A stretch of 64,000 nucleotides of DNA from CAVSWT01 sp963782985 (GTDB lineage: Bacteria > Bacteroidota > Ignavibacteria > Ignavibacteriales > Ignavibacteriaceae): positions 62,001-126,000 of the forward strand of contig CAWALU010000011.1 of NCBI GenBank assembly GCA_963782985.1, in the 5' to 3' direction. Under the pieces are notes generated by a model. That model was not told the origin of the DNA and did not search any database. It worked only from the letters and a program-made list of their open reading frames with translations. Of the stretch, positions 1 to 8,103 are shown piece after piece; positions within the stretch are counted from its first letter, which is position 1, and every line of letters begins with the position of its first letter. The position numbers were made by a program, and so were the translations under genes.

Positions 1-156
1 GATTTTTCAATGGCGCAGTTAAGTCTAAAGTTTTGTATTTCACATCCCGCCTGCAATACTGTTATTCCGGGAGGAAAAAATTCATGGCAGGTTGAAGAAA
101 ATGCCGCCGCTTCAGATATAGATTTAAAGTATGATGATTTTCCGAAGATAAGTTGA
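1..156 (+). CDS. Aldo/keto reductase, C-terminal fragment (cut by window edge)
   Basis: Reading frame 1 is open from the first base to a TGA at 154-156 and encodes the last 51 residues of a protein. The piece LKFCISHPACNTVIPGG followed by QVEENAAASD matches the conserved C-terminal NADPH-binding end of bacterial aldo/keto reductases, where the typical text is a SHPAV-TVIPG run followed by QVEENA. The fold is a TIM barrel that reduces or oxidises carbonyl and sugar substrates. The catalytic Tyr and Lys lie in the missing upstream part, so the substrate cannot be judged. No close downstream partner gene exists on this strand. Confidence 0.8.
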   Translation, partial: DFSMAQLSLKFCISHPACNTVIPGGKNSWQVEENAAASDIDLKYDDFPKIS

Positions 157-295
157 TAGAAAAAAGTCATTCTAAATCTACTTTTAGGTAAAGAGTTTTG
201 CGGAACCTTTAAACTTACATTGCTAGGAAGAAGTTAGTAAAGACGATGCCTGCCACTAAGTAGAGAACGTCTCAAATGTTGTTTAAAAAAGTAAG

Positions 296-463
296 GCTTC
301 CGAGAATGTTACGGTAATGCTGTAGATGTCATTTCGATCCCATTGGGAGAGAAATCTCTTTCAAAATAACGTGAAAGATTTCTCATTCGAAGACTCATTC
401 GAAATGACGATTTTAGCTTGTCAGCATTCTCTTCCAGCCGTCAACTGTAAACTCACATTCTCG
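296..463. repeat. MITE-like inverted-repeat element, copy 1
   Basis: A 9-bp perfect terminal inverted repeat is visible, CGAGAATGT at 301-309 and ACATTCTCG at 455-463. A nested stem is formed by GTCATTTCGA at 328 with TCGAAATGAC at 399-408, and by GAGAAATCTCTTTC with GAAAGATTTCTC inside it. The left flank GGCTTCCGAG is shared with the element at 8347-8526, which has matching but diverged ends. No coding capacity is seen, so this looks like a non-autonomous palindromic element. Confidence 0.55.
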
Positions 464-467
464 AACA

Positions 468-716
468 TTTACTCTTCCAACTTTTAAATTTGTAATTCTA
501 ATATGATGATTTACTCTTCCAATTTAAATTTGAAATCCAATACGAAGATTTACTCTTCCAACTTTTAAATTTGGAAATCCAATATGAAGATTTACTCTTC
601 CAATGTTTAAATTTGGAAATCCAATATGAAGATTTACTCTTCCAATTTTTAAATTTGGAAATCCAATTTAAAGATTTTCTCTTCCAACTTTTAAATTTGT
701 AATTCCAATGTGAAGA
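468..716. repeat. 42-bp tandem repeat array, about six units
   Basis: Six consecutive units of about 42 bp each begin TTTACTCTTCCAA, pass through TTTAAATTTGGAAATCC and end near AATATGAAGA. Units three to five are nearly identical; the first, second and sixth have drifted and one unit is about 3 bp shorter. The same unit with other drift reappears at 2742-2858. There are no unique spacers, so it is not a CRISPR array. It lies in a 714-bp gap between the aldo/keto reductase tail and the next gene. Confidence 0.85.
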
Positions 717-870
717 TTTTCAGTATCAATTTGAGAATTTATTCTGATATTTCTAAGAGTTATTGTGTTTTAGTGGAAATTTTGCAATTTTAATGTTTAA
801 CTCTATAAGTTAACTACTTCACAGTTTGTTTAATTAAATAATTTAATATCTAATTTTTTATGAGGTTTTT

Positions 871-1236
871 ATGGCTACGTTAAATAACAAGGAATTTAAC
901 ACAACAGTGGAAAAATTTGAGAAGATGGCGGATGGAGCTAAACTTCATTCTGCTGACGCTGATTTTCCGGGGACTATTACTGAGGCGGGCTTGAGGGATA
1001 ACAAGACTGCGGTTGAAAATGCGCGCGAAGCTTATGAACAAGCGGAAAATGCAGCGCGTATTAAATTTGACGAATATCAGTCTGTGATAAAAGATGCCAA
1101 TTCCAAATACTCAAATTTTGCCACGCAGTTATATGGTTTTTATGGAAAGAAAAACCAGGTGGTTGCAGACTTTGGTCTTGAGCCCTATAAAACCGGCGGA
1201 AGAAAAGGACCGCGGGCTGCTAATGAAGGGCAATAA
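871..1236 (+). CDS. Hypothetical 121-residue helical cytoplasmic protein
   Basis: I do not recognise a named family. The product is hydrophilic, has no signal peptide or membrane segment, and its middle third (residues about 40-80) is rich in Ala, Glu, Lys and Asn in a pattern typical of a long helix or coiled coil. The C-terminus is basic and flexible, ending TGGRKGPRAANEGQ. ATG at 871 follows TGAGGT, a usable ribosome binding site. The gene stands alone, preceded by the 42-bp array and followed by a strong terminator, so it is its own transcription unit. It could be a small structural or DNA-associated protein, but nothing visible proves this. Confidence 0.65.
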   Translation: MATLNNKEFNTTVEKFEKMADGAKLHSADADFPGTITEAGLRDNKTAVENAREAYEQAENAARIKFDEYQSVIKDANSKYSNFATQLYGFYGKKNQVVADFGLEPYKTGGRKGPRAANEGQ

Positions 1237-1257
1237 TAAAAGTTAGTTTTAAACTAC

Positions 1258-1297
1258 AAACCCGTCCCGAGTTTATCGGGGCGGGTTTTGCTTTTTT
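1258..1297 (+). terminator. Rho-independent terminator of the 121-residue gene
   Basis: The stem AACCCGTCCCGA pairs with TCGGGGCGGGTT across a short loop and is followed by TTTTGCTTTTTT. It sits about 20 bp after the stop codon. Confidence 0.85.
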
Positions 1298-1665
1298 AAT
1301 CGCTGCTTAGAATGATGCCTTAAAGTTTCGCTTGCCTTTAATTAAAAATTAGTATATGTATCGGGCAGAAAGATTTGGGGCTATTAAATGGGTGGACTGG
1401 TTTTTCTGTATTTGTGTTTTCTTTTTCCGCTAAATTTTACCTCTTATGGGGAGACGGTATGTTAGTATTTATCCCTTCTATATTTTCTACTCCGCAGATT
1501 TTATTAAACACATTCTTAAAAATTAATTTAACTGTACTCGTTTTCCATCAAGGAACGAGCATTATTAATTTATTTTCAATTTACCGTAAATGTTATTTTA
1601 CTGGTTTTACATAACACCGCATTTTTTAGCTTGATAATAATCGATTTTTAATATGGAGAAATTTT
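1298..1665. other. Gap of 368 bp without a supported gene
   Basis: A 79-codon open frame lies inside (1375-1614), but it has no convincing ribosome binding site and its translation is a low-complexity hydrophobic string, so I do not call it. The end of the gap (TATGGAGAAATTTT) supplies the ribosome binding site of the next gene. No repeat or RNA structure was seen. Confidence 0.5.
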
Positions 1666-2564
1666 ATGAAAATTTTTATTGTTGCTTTGCTTATTTGGGG
1701 TGTTGAAACTATAGCACAAGAAGTTGCTTACCCAGTAGCTCCTTTAGCAAAAGGTAATTATTGGGTATATGAAGATTATTATGTTGATAGATGGAGAAGA
1801 ATTCAAATCACGGATACGGCAAAATATGTGGACTCTATTAGGTATTTTGAGGTGGAAGAAATGATCTAGAGGATCGTGGCCACAAAAAAGTTTATACCGC
1901 CTTAGAGAGGATGGCTATTATGTACTAAGACGTGATTCAAGTTATCCCGAGTATTAATCATGAGCAAATTTATTATAAAAAAAGTGCGAAGATAGGGGAT
2001 CATTGGAAACAGTTCTATGGGACAAATACTAATGATACTTTATATTATACACTTTTAGATACCGCTCAAATATATGTTTTCAATAAACTCACCACAATCA
2101 AACTTCTACATATTAGAAATTATGGTGGATTGTTGGACAAAGAGCAAATATGGTCAGAAGAATTTGGAAGGCTATCTGATGACCATAATGAAGGGTTTAC
2201 TGATAATTTAAGAGGCTGCATTATAAATAATGTTTTATACGGAGATACTCTCGTTACCGGTGTTGAGGAAAATAAAACCATTATTTCTAATTACGGACTA
2301 TCTCAAAATTATCCCAATCCTTTTAATCCCACTACAAATATTGTTTATCAAATAAAGGATAAAGGATTTGTTACGCTTAAAGTGTTTGATATTTTAGGTA
2401 GAGAAGTATCTCAATTAGTAAATGAAACAAAAGAAGCCGGAGAATATTTTGCTATTTTTGATGCGATTAACTTACCAAGCGGCGTTTATGTTTATTCGTT
2501 AATTGTAAATAATTCCAATGGCGCAGGGTTTGTTTCAACTAAGAAAATGACATTAGTGAAGTAA
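1666..2564 (+). pseudogene. Secreted T9SS-sorted protein, two frameshifts
   Basis: The N-terminus at 1666 is a signal peptide (MKIFIVALLIWGVETIAQ) followed by a YWVYEDYYV segment. The frame stops at 1867, but the next frame continues sensibly (SRGSWPQKSLYRLREDGYYV) from about 1865 to 1955. The third frame then continues from about 1940 to 2564. The last 80 residues form a type IX sorting domain with QNYPNPFNPTTNIVYQIK, LKVFDILGREV, SGVYVYS and a final KKMTLVK. The intact protein would be about 298 residues and exported by T9SS. Two single-base shifts either inactivate it or are assembly errors; the preserved text in all three frames favours a recent event. Confidence 0.75.
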
Positions 2565-2580
2565 TATATTAAGCAAACTT

Positions 2581-2618
2581 AAGGCTCATCAGTTCTCATA
2601 TGGTGAGCCTTTCTGTTT
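2581..2618 (+). terminator. Terminator after the frameshifted T9SS gene
   Basis: AAGGCTCAT pairs with GTGAGCCTT over a loop of about 13 bases, and TTCTGTTTTATTTTG follows. It lies 17 bp after the stop codon. Confidence 0.65.
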
Positions 2619-2647
2619 TATTTTGTCAATCATTGAGGCATAAAAAA

Positions 2648-2680
2648 AAGTGAGGTTCACCTTAAAGGTGAGCCTCACTT
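2648..2680 (-). terminator. Hairpin terminator, copy 1 of 3 identical cargo terminators
   Basis: A 16-bp stem, AAGTGAGGTTCACCTT against AAGGTGAGCCTCACTT, has one G-T wobble and almost no loop. On the minus strand it is followed by a run of eight T. The same hairpin recurs at 4139-4171 and 5924-5956, each time just after a T9SS cargo gene or remnant. Confidence 0.85.
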
Positions 2681-2700
2681 ACTCACCTAAGAATCAATAA

Positions 2701-2945
2701 CTATTTCAGCAGCAGCATTTTTTTTGTGATAAATTCCCCTTCAAATTTGAAGATTTATTCTTCCAACTTTTAAATTTACTCTTTCAATTTGAAGATTTAT
2801 TCTTCCAACTTTTAAATTTATTCTTCCAACTTGAAGATTTATCTTTCTAACGTTTAAATTGATCATTTACGATAACTTGTGAAAATAAAGTTCCAGATAA
2901 TAAAAGATATAATGAAAAAAATAATATTGAAAATTTAGTTTTCAT
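2701..2945 (-). pseudogene. Body-less remnant of a secreted cargo gene
   Basis: An ATG at 2945 with a GGGAGT ribosome binding site opens a clean signal peptide (MKTKFSILFFSLYLLLSG, then TLFSQ) that stops after 32 residues at 2847. The next 117 bp are the 42-bp repeat. After that, frame remains give FITKKMLLLK and a stop at 2701, the usual last residues of a type IX sorting domain, followed by the shared terminator. The head and tail of a cargo gene are therefore kept while the body is gone, replaced by repeat sequence. It lies 3 bp after the stop of the propeller gene upstream and could be co-transcribed with it. Confidence 0.6.
2742..2858. repeat. 42-bp tandem repeat array, second locus
   Basis: Nearly three units of the same repeat as at 468-716, in the same orientation, with the core GAAGATTTATTCTTCCAACT followed by TTTAAATTT. 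The array lies inside the body-less cargo remnant, between the signal peptide and the sorting-domain tail. Stops occur in all relevant frames, so it is not coding here. Confidence 0.8.
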
Positions 2946-2948
2946 GAT

Positions 2949-3872
2949 CTACTCCCGTAAATTTGTTAATCGATGTTTATTTGAACCGTCTTTATCCATT
3001 ATCCATATTCCTCCTTCATGTATGTTTGTATTTGTGTAAACTATTTTATCCCCAGTAAAATTATAGGCAGGGCAACTTCCTCCCTCGTAAGTCATTTGAA
3101 TAATTTTCTTGTTTTCTAAATTAATCTTCCAAATATTTATTACAGGTGGGGAGCCATAAGATGCAGAGAATAATATTTCTTGCTCATCGCGTGAAACAGT
3201 ACAATCTGTCAACCATAGGTTAGTATCAGTTAAATGAAATAGGCTGTCTATATTTGATGAATTCACATTAATTCTTTTGAATACAAACCCTCTATAATCA
3301 CTTATATCAGAATTAGTTTTTTTTGTATATAATGTATGATAGTAATAAATCTTATCTGAACTTCCATTCCAGCTAGCATACCCTCCATATTGACCTATCA
3401 CTTTCTTTTTATCATTGCTTAAATCATAAATTGCAATTCCGCATGCTGGATCACATATTGATTTGGTGTAAGCAATATATCGCCCATTTGGTGACCAATT
3501 ACATGAAAAATCTTCTTCAGTATTTGTTAGCATTTTAAGGCTATCACCATTTATTTGTACTGTATACAAATTCCCATCAATTGAAACAGCGATTTTTTTG
3601 TCATCGGGACCCCAGGAGGGAGATGATAAGTATCCTTTTTTGCTAAGTATATGCCCAAGATAATTTCCAAAGGCATCAACAAAATGTACTGCATAAATAG
3701 AATCATATAAACCCTCAAATACTATCTTTTGTCCATCGGATGAAAACTGAGGTCCTGTTTGCTTTAATGAAATCAAATTCCCCTCCTCCATTTTTGGAAA
3801 TGTACTTTGACTGCAATTTGTATTAACAATTATGAGTAAGAATGAAATAAGTAATATTACATTTGTTTTCAT
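2949..3872 (-). CDS. Secreted TolB/PD40-type beta-propeller protein
   Basis: The 307-residue product starts with a hydrophobic export signal ending VNTNCSQS; Cys20 could be lipidated, though the lipobox is poor. Repeats of the TolB/WD40-like PD40 type follow: PQFSSDGQKIVFEG, PSWGPDDKKIAVS, CNWSPNGRYIAYTK, and near the end PAYNFTGDKIVYTN and IWIMDKDGSNKHRLTN. Such propellers bind proteins or sugars at the cell envelope; the partner here is unknown. There is no type IX sorting domain, unlike its neighbours. It shares its upstream block (3955-4138) with the next gene's leader and lies 3 bp before the body-less cargo remnant. Confidence 0.75.
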   Translation of the reverse strand: MKTNVILLISFLLIIVNTNCSQSTFPKMEEGNLISLKQTGPQFSSDGQKIVFEGLYDSIYAVHFVDAFGNYLGHILSKKGYLSSPSWGPDDKKIAVSIDGNLYTVQINGDSLKMLTNTEEDFSCNWSPNGRYIAYTKSICDPACGIAIYDLSNDKKKVIGQYGGYASWNGSSDKIYYYHTLYTKKTNSDISDYRGFVFKRINVNSSNIDSLFHLTDTNLWLTDCTVSRDEQEILFSASYGSPPVINIWKINLENKKIIQMTYEGGSCPAYNFTGDKIVYTNTNIHEGGIWIMDKDGSNKHRLTNLRE

Positions 3873-3954
3873 AACTCACCTATTTAATTTTGTTAATTTT
3901 TATTTGAACTGGAAGTAATTTTGTATAGGTCCTATTAAAGAAGTAATTCTTTGT

Positions 3955-4138
3955 GGATAGCTCAGATGTTTGGAGGAGTATCATCTTATAACCCTTTTTT
4001 CCCGGCAGTATTGTAAGTAAAATTAATTTTAAAAGCAATGGATTTTTTTGCGGAGATAAACCCAATTTCTCCTGCCTCCGCAGGGTTAAGAAATTGGGTT
4101 TGTTTCTTTAAAGATGACATCTTTTATTAAAGGGAGTT
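3955..4138. repeat. Duplicated intergenic block, copy A, with long stem-loop
   Basis: This block and 5745-5923 are clearly the same sequence with scattered changes. Both contain CAGATGTTTG, CCCGGCAGTA and AGCAATGGATTTT, a large stem-loop, and ATCTTTTATTAAAGGG before the terminator hairpin. The stem-loop (4058-4101) pairs AAACCCAATTTCT with AGAAATTGGGTTT and has an inner CCTGC/GCAGG stem. A 61-codon open frame crosses this block but is not supported as a gene. Confidence 0.8.
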
Positions 4139-4171
4139 AAGTGAGGTTCACCTTAAAGGTGAGCCTCACTT
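4139..4171 (-). terminator. Hairpin terminator, copy 2 of 3
   Basis: The same 16-bp stem as at 2648-2680, placed 10 bp beyond the stop of the 498-residue cargo gene. The T-run on the minus strand is weaker than in copy 1. Confidence 0.75.
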
Positions 4172-4180
4172 ACTCACCTA

Positions 4181-5677
4181 CTAATCAATAACTATTTCTG
4201 CAGATATCATCTTTTTTGTTTGATGAAAATCGTTAGCAGTAATTGAATAAAAATAAATTCCGCTTGAAAGATCTTTTGCATCAAAGCTTATTGTATATAT
4301 TCCGGCAGGTTTTTCTTCATTAACTAGCGTGGTTATTTCTCTTCCGAGTAAATCATAAATCTTTAAAGTTACTAATCCGCTTTCTTTAACAGCATATTTT
4401 ATTTCTGTTGACGGATTAAACGGGTTAGGAAAGTTTTGGTACAAATTATAATTAAAGATACTAATACTATTTTTTCCTTTTACATCTACAATGGTAGTGT
4501 CATAAAAATCAAGTATTCTAGCATAAATCTCTTGTACATTATTTCTCTTTTGTTGCCATACAACGAAAATTTTATTATTACTTAGTTGAACAGAAGGAAA
4601 TATTTGATAATCACTAAATTCATTTTTAGAAACTTTAAATATTTTACCAAATGGATTTTTATTTGAATCAAAACGTCTTCCGAAAATATATGTATTCCCA
4701 TTAAACTCTTGTTCCCACACAATTACACTTTTCCCTTCTTCATCAATATCAACATCAACAGAAGCGGCATAAGAGACGCTATCATTTTCAGAAGTTACAG
4801 ATTCACTGGGTCCAATAGGAATTCCATTATCATTTAGCCATCTTAGCCTGATCTGCCATACAGGTGAATTTTCAACCGCCCAAACCACAGCATAATTTCC
4901 TGTACTTAAATCTGTTGCTCCGCTTAAATAAAAAATATATCCGCTGTCAGGATAGTCGCTGATAAGAAAGCTGTTTCCCTTTGCATTTCCAGAAGTATCA
5001 AACAGTCTTCCATATACTTTATTTTCACCAGAATAATTATCGCGCCATATAACCACGAATTCATCATTAAATGGAAAACTCATAACTTTTGCTTCACCAT
5101 ATTTTATTTCCGAGCCGCCATGATCGCTAATCAAAAAATTATTTCCAACTTTATTTAAGGATATAGTTAAGATTTGTCCATATACACCCTGATCCGGTGT
5201 TTGCGGCCCACCACCATACCAAACTACTATGAATGTAGTATCATTAATAAAATCAATTTCAGGATTGTAGCGATAAGCATCAAAATACACATCATTAATT
5301 AGTATATCCTTAGTTGTTATTGTATCACTTAAAACGTCTATTACTTTACCAAAAATATATGAATTGTAAGATTGCGAAAGCTCCTGCCAGACCACCGCAG
5401 CATATTTCCCTTTAATTTTAATATTTGGAGTTTGAGCTGAAAAAGTGGTTATAAGTTTTGACGGTTTAACATTTTTTCCCATAGAATCGAACACTGCATA
5501 CCTTGAATAGAAATCTAAATCAACCGAATCCCAAACTACATGCATGTTGTTTTCATTATCTATATCTAAGTTAGCTCTTAAGCCAAAATTGCTAACCACG
5601 AAGTCAGACACATTTTGCGCTCTTATCATCATAGTGAAACAGAAAATACAAAGTATAATTTGTATAGAATTTTTCAT
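4181..5677 (-). CDS. T9SS-secreted beta-propeller-like protein
   Basis: The 498-residue product has a signal peptide (residues 1-20, ending RAQ), then a repetitive region to about 395. There, short strands of the type NYAVVWAVE, KSVIVWEQE and KIFVVWQQK alternate with FGRLFD/FGRRFD-like strands, which suggests a beta-propeller. Residues about 410-498 are a type IX sorting domain with YQNFPNPFNPSTEIKY, LKIYDLLGREI and SGIYFYSI. The usual ending KKMILLK is replaced by KKMISAEIVID: compared with the copy at 5977, one inserted base shifts the last codons past the normal stop. A surface-exposed or released structural or binding role is likely; the ligand is unknown. Start ATG follows AGGGAGAACCAAA. 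Confidence 0.85.
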   Translation of the reverse strand: MKNSIQIILCIFCFTMMIRAQNVSDFVVSNFGLRANLDIDNENNMHVVWDSVDLDFYSRYAVFDSMGKNVKPSKLITTFSAQTPNIKIKGKYAAVVWQELSQSYNSYIFGKVIDVLSDTITTKDILINDVYFDAYRYNPEIDFINDTTFIVVWYGGGPQTPDQGVYGQILTISLNKVGNNFLISDHGGSEIKYGEAKVMSFPFNDEFVVIWRDNYSGENKVYGRLFDTSGNAKGNSFLISDYPDSGYIFYLSGATDLSTGNYAVVWAVENSPVWQIRLRWLNDNGIPIGPSESVTSENDSVSYAASVDVDIDEEGKSVIVWEQEFNGNTYIFGRRFDSNKNPFGKIFKVSKNEFSDYQIFPSVQLSNNKIFVVWQQKRNNVQEIYARILDFYDTTIVDVKGKNSISIFNYNLYQNFPNPFNPSTEIKYAVKESGLVTLKIYDLLGREITTLVNEEKPAGIYTISFDAKDLSSGIYFYSITANDFHQTKKMISAEIVID

Positions 5678-5689
5678 TTTGGTTCTCCC

Positions 5690-5923
5690 TGAAGGTATAA
5701 TAATATTGGAAGGATCCCGTGAAGCGGGAAAAGTTTAAGGATAGGTCAGATGTTTGAGGGTTAATCATCTTTAGTTTTCCTATTTTCCCGGCAGTAGTGT
5801 AAGCAAAATTAATTTTAAAAGCAATGGATTTTATTGCGGAGACAAACCCAATTTCTCCAGCCTCCGCAGGGTTAAGAAATTGGGTTTGTTTTTTAAAGAT
5901 GTCATCTTTTATTAAAGGGGGTT
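5690..5923. repeat. Duplicated leader block, copy B, with long stem-loop
   Basis: The left part (5690-5760) repeats at 8104-8180, with GAAGGTATAATAATATTGGA, GAAGCGGGAAAAGTTTAAGG and ATAGGTCAGATGTTTG in common. The right part (5745-5923) repeats at 3955-4138. It is the 5' leader of the 4181-5677 gene. The stem-loop lies at 5844-5887 with the same AAACCCAATTTCT arms. Confidence 0.8.
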
Positions 5924-5956
5924 AAGTGAGGTTCACCTTAAAGGTGAGCCTCACTT
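5924..5956 (-). terminator. Hairpin terminator, copy 3 of 3
   Basis: The 16-bp stem is identical to that at 2648-2680 and lies 20 bp beyond the stop of the short cargo remnant at 5977-6219. Confidence 0.75.
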
Positions 5957-5976
5957 ACTCACCTAAGAATCAATAA

Positions 5977-6219
5977 CTATTTCAGCAATATCATCTTTTT
6001 TGTTTGATGAAAATTGTTAGCAGTAATTGAATAAAAATAAATTCCGCTTGAAATCCGGCGGCTGCCGGATGTCGCATCAAAACTTATTGTATATATTCCG
6101 GCAGTTTTTACTAATTTTCCTGCAACCTGAGTTATTGTTTGTTTTAACTGTGCATTCACGGTTGCATTAATAACAAAAAAGAATGCAAAATAAATTATAA
6201 ACAAATGTTTCGTTTTCAT
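5977..6219 (-). CDS. Signal peptide joined to half a T9SS sorting domain (empty cargo)
   Basis: Translation from ATG 6219 (nine bases after AAAGG; an ATG at 6228 overlaps the ribosome binding site and is less likely) gives a signal peptide MKTKHLFIIYFAFFFV to NAQ. About 20 residues follow, then directly AGIYTISFDA, SSGIYFYSITANNFHQ and KKMILLK, the second half of a sorting domain nearly identical to that of the 498-residue neighbour. There is no cargo body. An insert TSGSRRI interrupts the domain and is encoded by a small palindrome (ATCCGGC and GCCGGAT). Most likely an internally deleted gene that stayed in frame; a tiny exported peptide is possible. Confidence 0.6.
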   Translation of the reverse strand: MKTKHLFIIYFAFFFVINATVNAQLKQTITQVAGKLVKTAGIYTISFDATSGSRRISSGIYFYSITANNFHQTKKMILLK

Positions 6220-6280
6220 ATCTATCATCCTTTTATTAAATTAAAAACCAATCGTTTTATTTTCCTTGAATTAATAATAA

Positions 6281-6364
6281 AAGGCGCCTTGAGGATACAC
6301 GTATTCCATTGCAAAAAAATATTTGGCCGGATCAAATGCGAGGAAGACGTCTCGAGTGCGCCTT
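6281..6364. repeat. Small inverted repeat between cargo genes
   Basis: AAGGCGC at 6281-6287 is the reverse complement of GCGCCTT at 6358-6364, with partly matching extensions inwards. It falls between the stop of the 558-residue gene and the start of the empty cargo gene. It may be a terminator or a decayed palindromic element. Confidence 0.3.
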
Positions 6365-6416
6365 AATATTTTATGGAGGAGATCTTTCTGTTTTCATAAT
6401 AATACTTAAGTTATTT

Positions 6417-8093
6417 TTATTCTTTCAAATCCATAACATAGATTCCATTTCCTCCGAAATAAATTTTGTTTGGATTGGAAAAAACATTTAAATCACTGTA
6501 ATAATAAGAAACATGCAAGCTATCTATTCCTATTCTAATCCATTTATTTTGTAAAAAAGAATATTCATAAATTCCCCCGTCATCGCCATAAGTTGCCACA
6601 ACAAATAAATGTGAAGAATTATATTTTTGTATTTTAACAACATCATTTATAGTAGGAAACCCTGCAGTAATTTGTTCCCAATTTATTCCGCCATCCTCAG
6701 TTTTGAAAAACCCAGGCGTATAAGTCCCCACATATATGATGGAATGGCTTTGGGAATCAATAAAAATATCATGTATAAGTCCTTTTTCACCAAGCCCAGT
6801 ACGAAACCATATATTACCTGCATCAGTACTTTTCCACAAAATTCCTCTCCATGCCGTTCCAGCATAAATATTATTTGTATCTATTGGGTCAATAGCAATA
6901 CTAAATACACCATCCAATAATGAATCATTTCCTATCTCATTCCAGTTCATGCCGCCGTCATAGCTTTTATACAACGTCCCTCCGAAAAATCCTCCTGTTC
7001 CTGCATAGAGAATATTTACATTCTTTGGATTCATTATTAAGCACTGTACTCGTGTTTCATAATCTATATAAATATTATCTATTATTTGTTTCCAGGTATT
7101 TCCGCCATCTTCACTTTTCACTATTCCTCCCCATACTGCGTATATTATATTATGATTTGAAGGATCAATTATTATTTTGCGATACTTTCCTCCAATTAGT
7201 AATGTATCCCAATTTGCTCCTCCATTAAGACTTTTAAATAATTTGCCCTCAATCCCGGCACTGAAATCACTTCTACTTCCCGCATAAATTATGTTAGGAT
7301 CAATTGGGTCTACAGCTATTGAAATTACAGTTTCATTTTCTAAACCTAAAAATTTCCACTTGGCTTCCTGAACATTAAAATTTATCGTTGTGTCATTTTG
7401 AATAGTTACATCCTTTAATTCATAGGAAAGTATTTTTGGTTCCGTACTGTCAGCGCTTTCTATATATACTGAATAAGTTTTCGAAGTAAAGACTTTAGTT
7501 TCCGTTGTGATCTTGCTTTTTGATTCTAAACTATTTAAAGAGGATTTACCCAAACCGGTTATATTTGTTGAGTTAGCATTTGCCGCCAATATCATTTTCT
7601 TTACTTGTGTTTCATTGCCAGTCTGCAATTGGTAAAAATAAATTCCTGTGGGAGATCTATTCCCAAAGTTGTTTCTTCCATCCCATTTTATATTATGTAT
7701 TCCATTTGATTGTAACCCTATGCTAAATTTTTTTATTTCCTGTCCAAGTATATTATAGATTTTTACATTTACGTCAGATTGTTTATCAAGTTTATATTGT
7801 ATTTCTGTTTCTGATGAAAAAGGATTTGGATAATTCTGTGCAAGCTCAATAGTTTGTGGTATTATAGGTTTATCTTTTATTGCTGTAATTATATCTATTT
7901 GATAATTCCCGTATGCATCTGTAGCTGCAGTGTACTTTTTGCTTTCATCACTCTGGTCAACAAAAGTAATGTTAGCATACTTTATAACAGTTGAATCTGT
8001 TGATATATTTCCACTAATATGAATTGTCTGGCTAGAGGCTTCACTGAAAAAAGGTAAAATAAAAAATAATAGAGTTGTAATTTTATTAGACAT
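6417..8093 (-). CDS. Secreted Asp-box (BNR/VPS10-like) protein with internal sorting-type domain
   Basis: The 558-residue product has a signal peptide (1-21) and a carboxypeptidase-regulatory-like Ig segment (about 24-70). Residues 86-169 have every hallmark of a type IX sorting domain (QNYPNPFSSETEIQYKL, VKIYNILGQEI, TGIYFYQL, KKMILAA). A linker and a propeller of photosystem-assembly/VPS10 type follow. Five Asp-box motifs are visible: KSLNGGANW, KSEDGGNTW, KSYDGGMNW, KSTDAGNIW and KTEDGGINW. A sorting domain normally ends the protein; here it sits in the N-terminal third with about 390 residues after it. That suggests a gene fusion or a structural use of the domain. The protein is exported; its ligand is unknown. 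Confidence 0.8.
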   Translation of the reverse strand: MSNKITTLLFFILPFFSEASSQTIHISGNISTDSTVIKYANITFVDQSDESKKYTAATDAYGNYQIDIITAIKDKPIIPQTIELAQNYPNPFSSETEIQYKLDKQSDVNVKIYNILGQEIKKFSIGLQSNGIHNIKWDGRNNFGNRSPTGIYFYQLQTGNETQVKKMILAANANSTNITGLGKSSLNSLESKSKITTETKVFTSKTYSVYIESADSTEPKILSYELKDVTIQNDTTINFNVQEAKWKFLGLENETVISIAVDPIDPNIIYAGSRSDFSAGIEGKLFKSLNGGANWDTLLIGGKYRKIIIDPSNHNIIYAVWGGIVKSEDGGNTWKQIIDNIYIDYETRVQCLIMNPKNVNILYAGTGGFFGGTLYKSYDGGMNWNEIGNDSLLDGVFSIAIDPIDTNNIYAGTAWRGILWKSTDAGNIWFRTGLGEKGLIHDIFIDSQSHSIIYVGTYTPGFFKTEDGGINWEQITAGFPTINDVVKIQKYNSSHLFVVATYGDDGGIYEYSFLQNKWIRIGIDSLHVSYYYSDLNVFSNPNKIYFGGNGIYVMDLKE

Positions 8094-8103
8094 TTTATTT
8101 CTC

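Noticed and set aside
468..716. Possible CRISPR array
   Set aside because: The units are directly adjacent with no unique spacers, vary between copies, and no cas gene is in the window.
1375..1614. 79-codon open frame in the gap before the T9SS pseudogene
   Set aside because: No usable ribosome binding site, hydrophobic low-complexity text and no family resemblance.
3880..4065. 61-codon minus-strand frame
   Set aside because: It lies in the duplicated intergenic block; the matching frame is not kept in the copy at 5745-5923, and it crosses the stem-loop.
6627..7228. Plus-strand frames of 97 and 102 codons
   Set aside because: They lie antisense to the Asp-box protein gene and have no signal or motif of their own.
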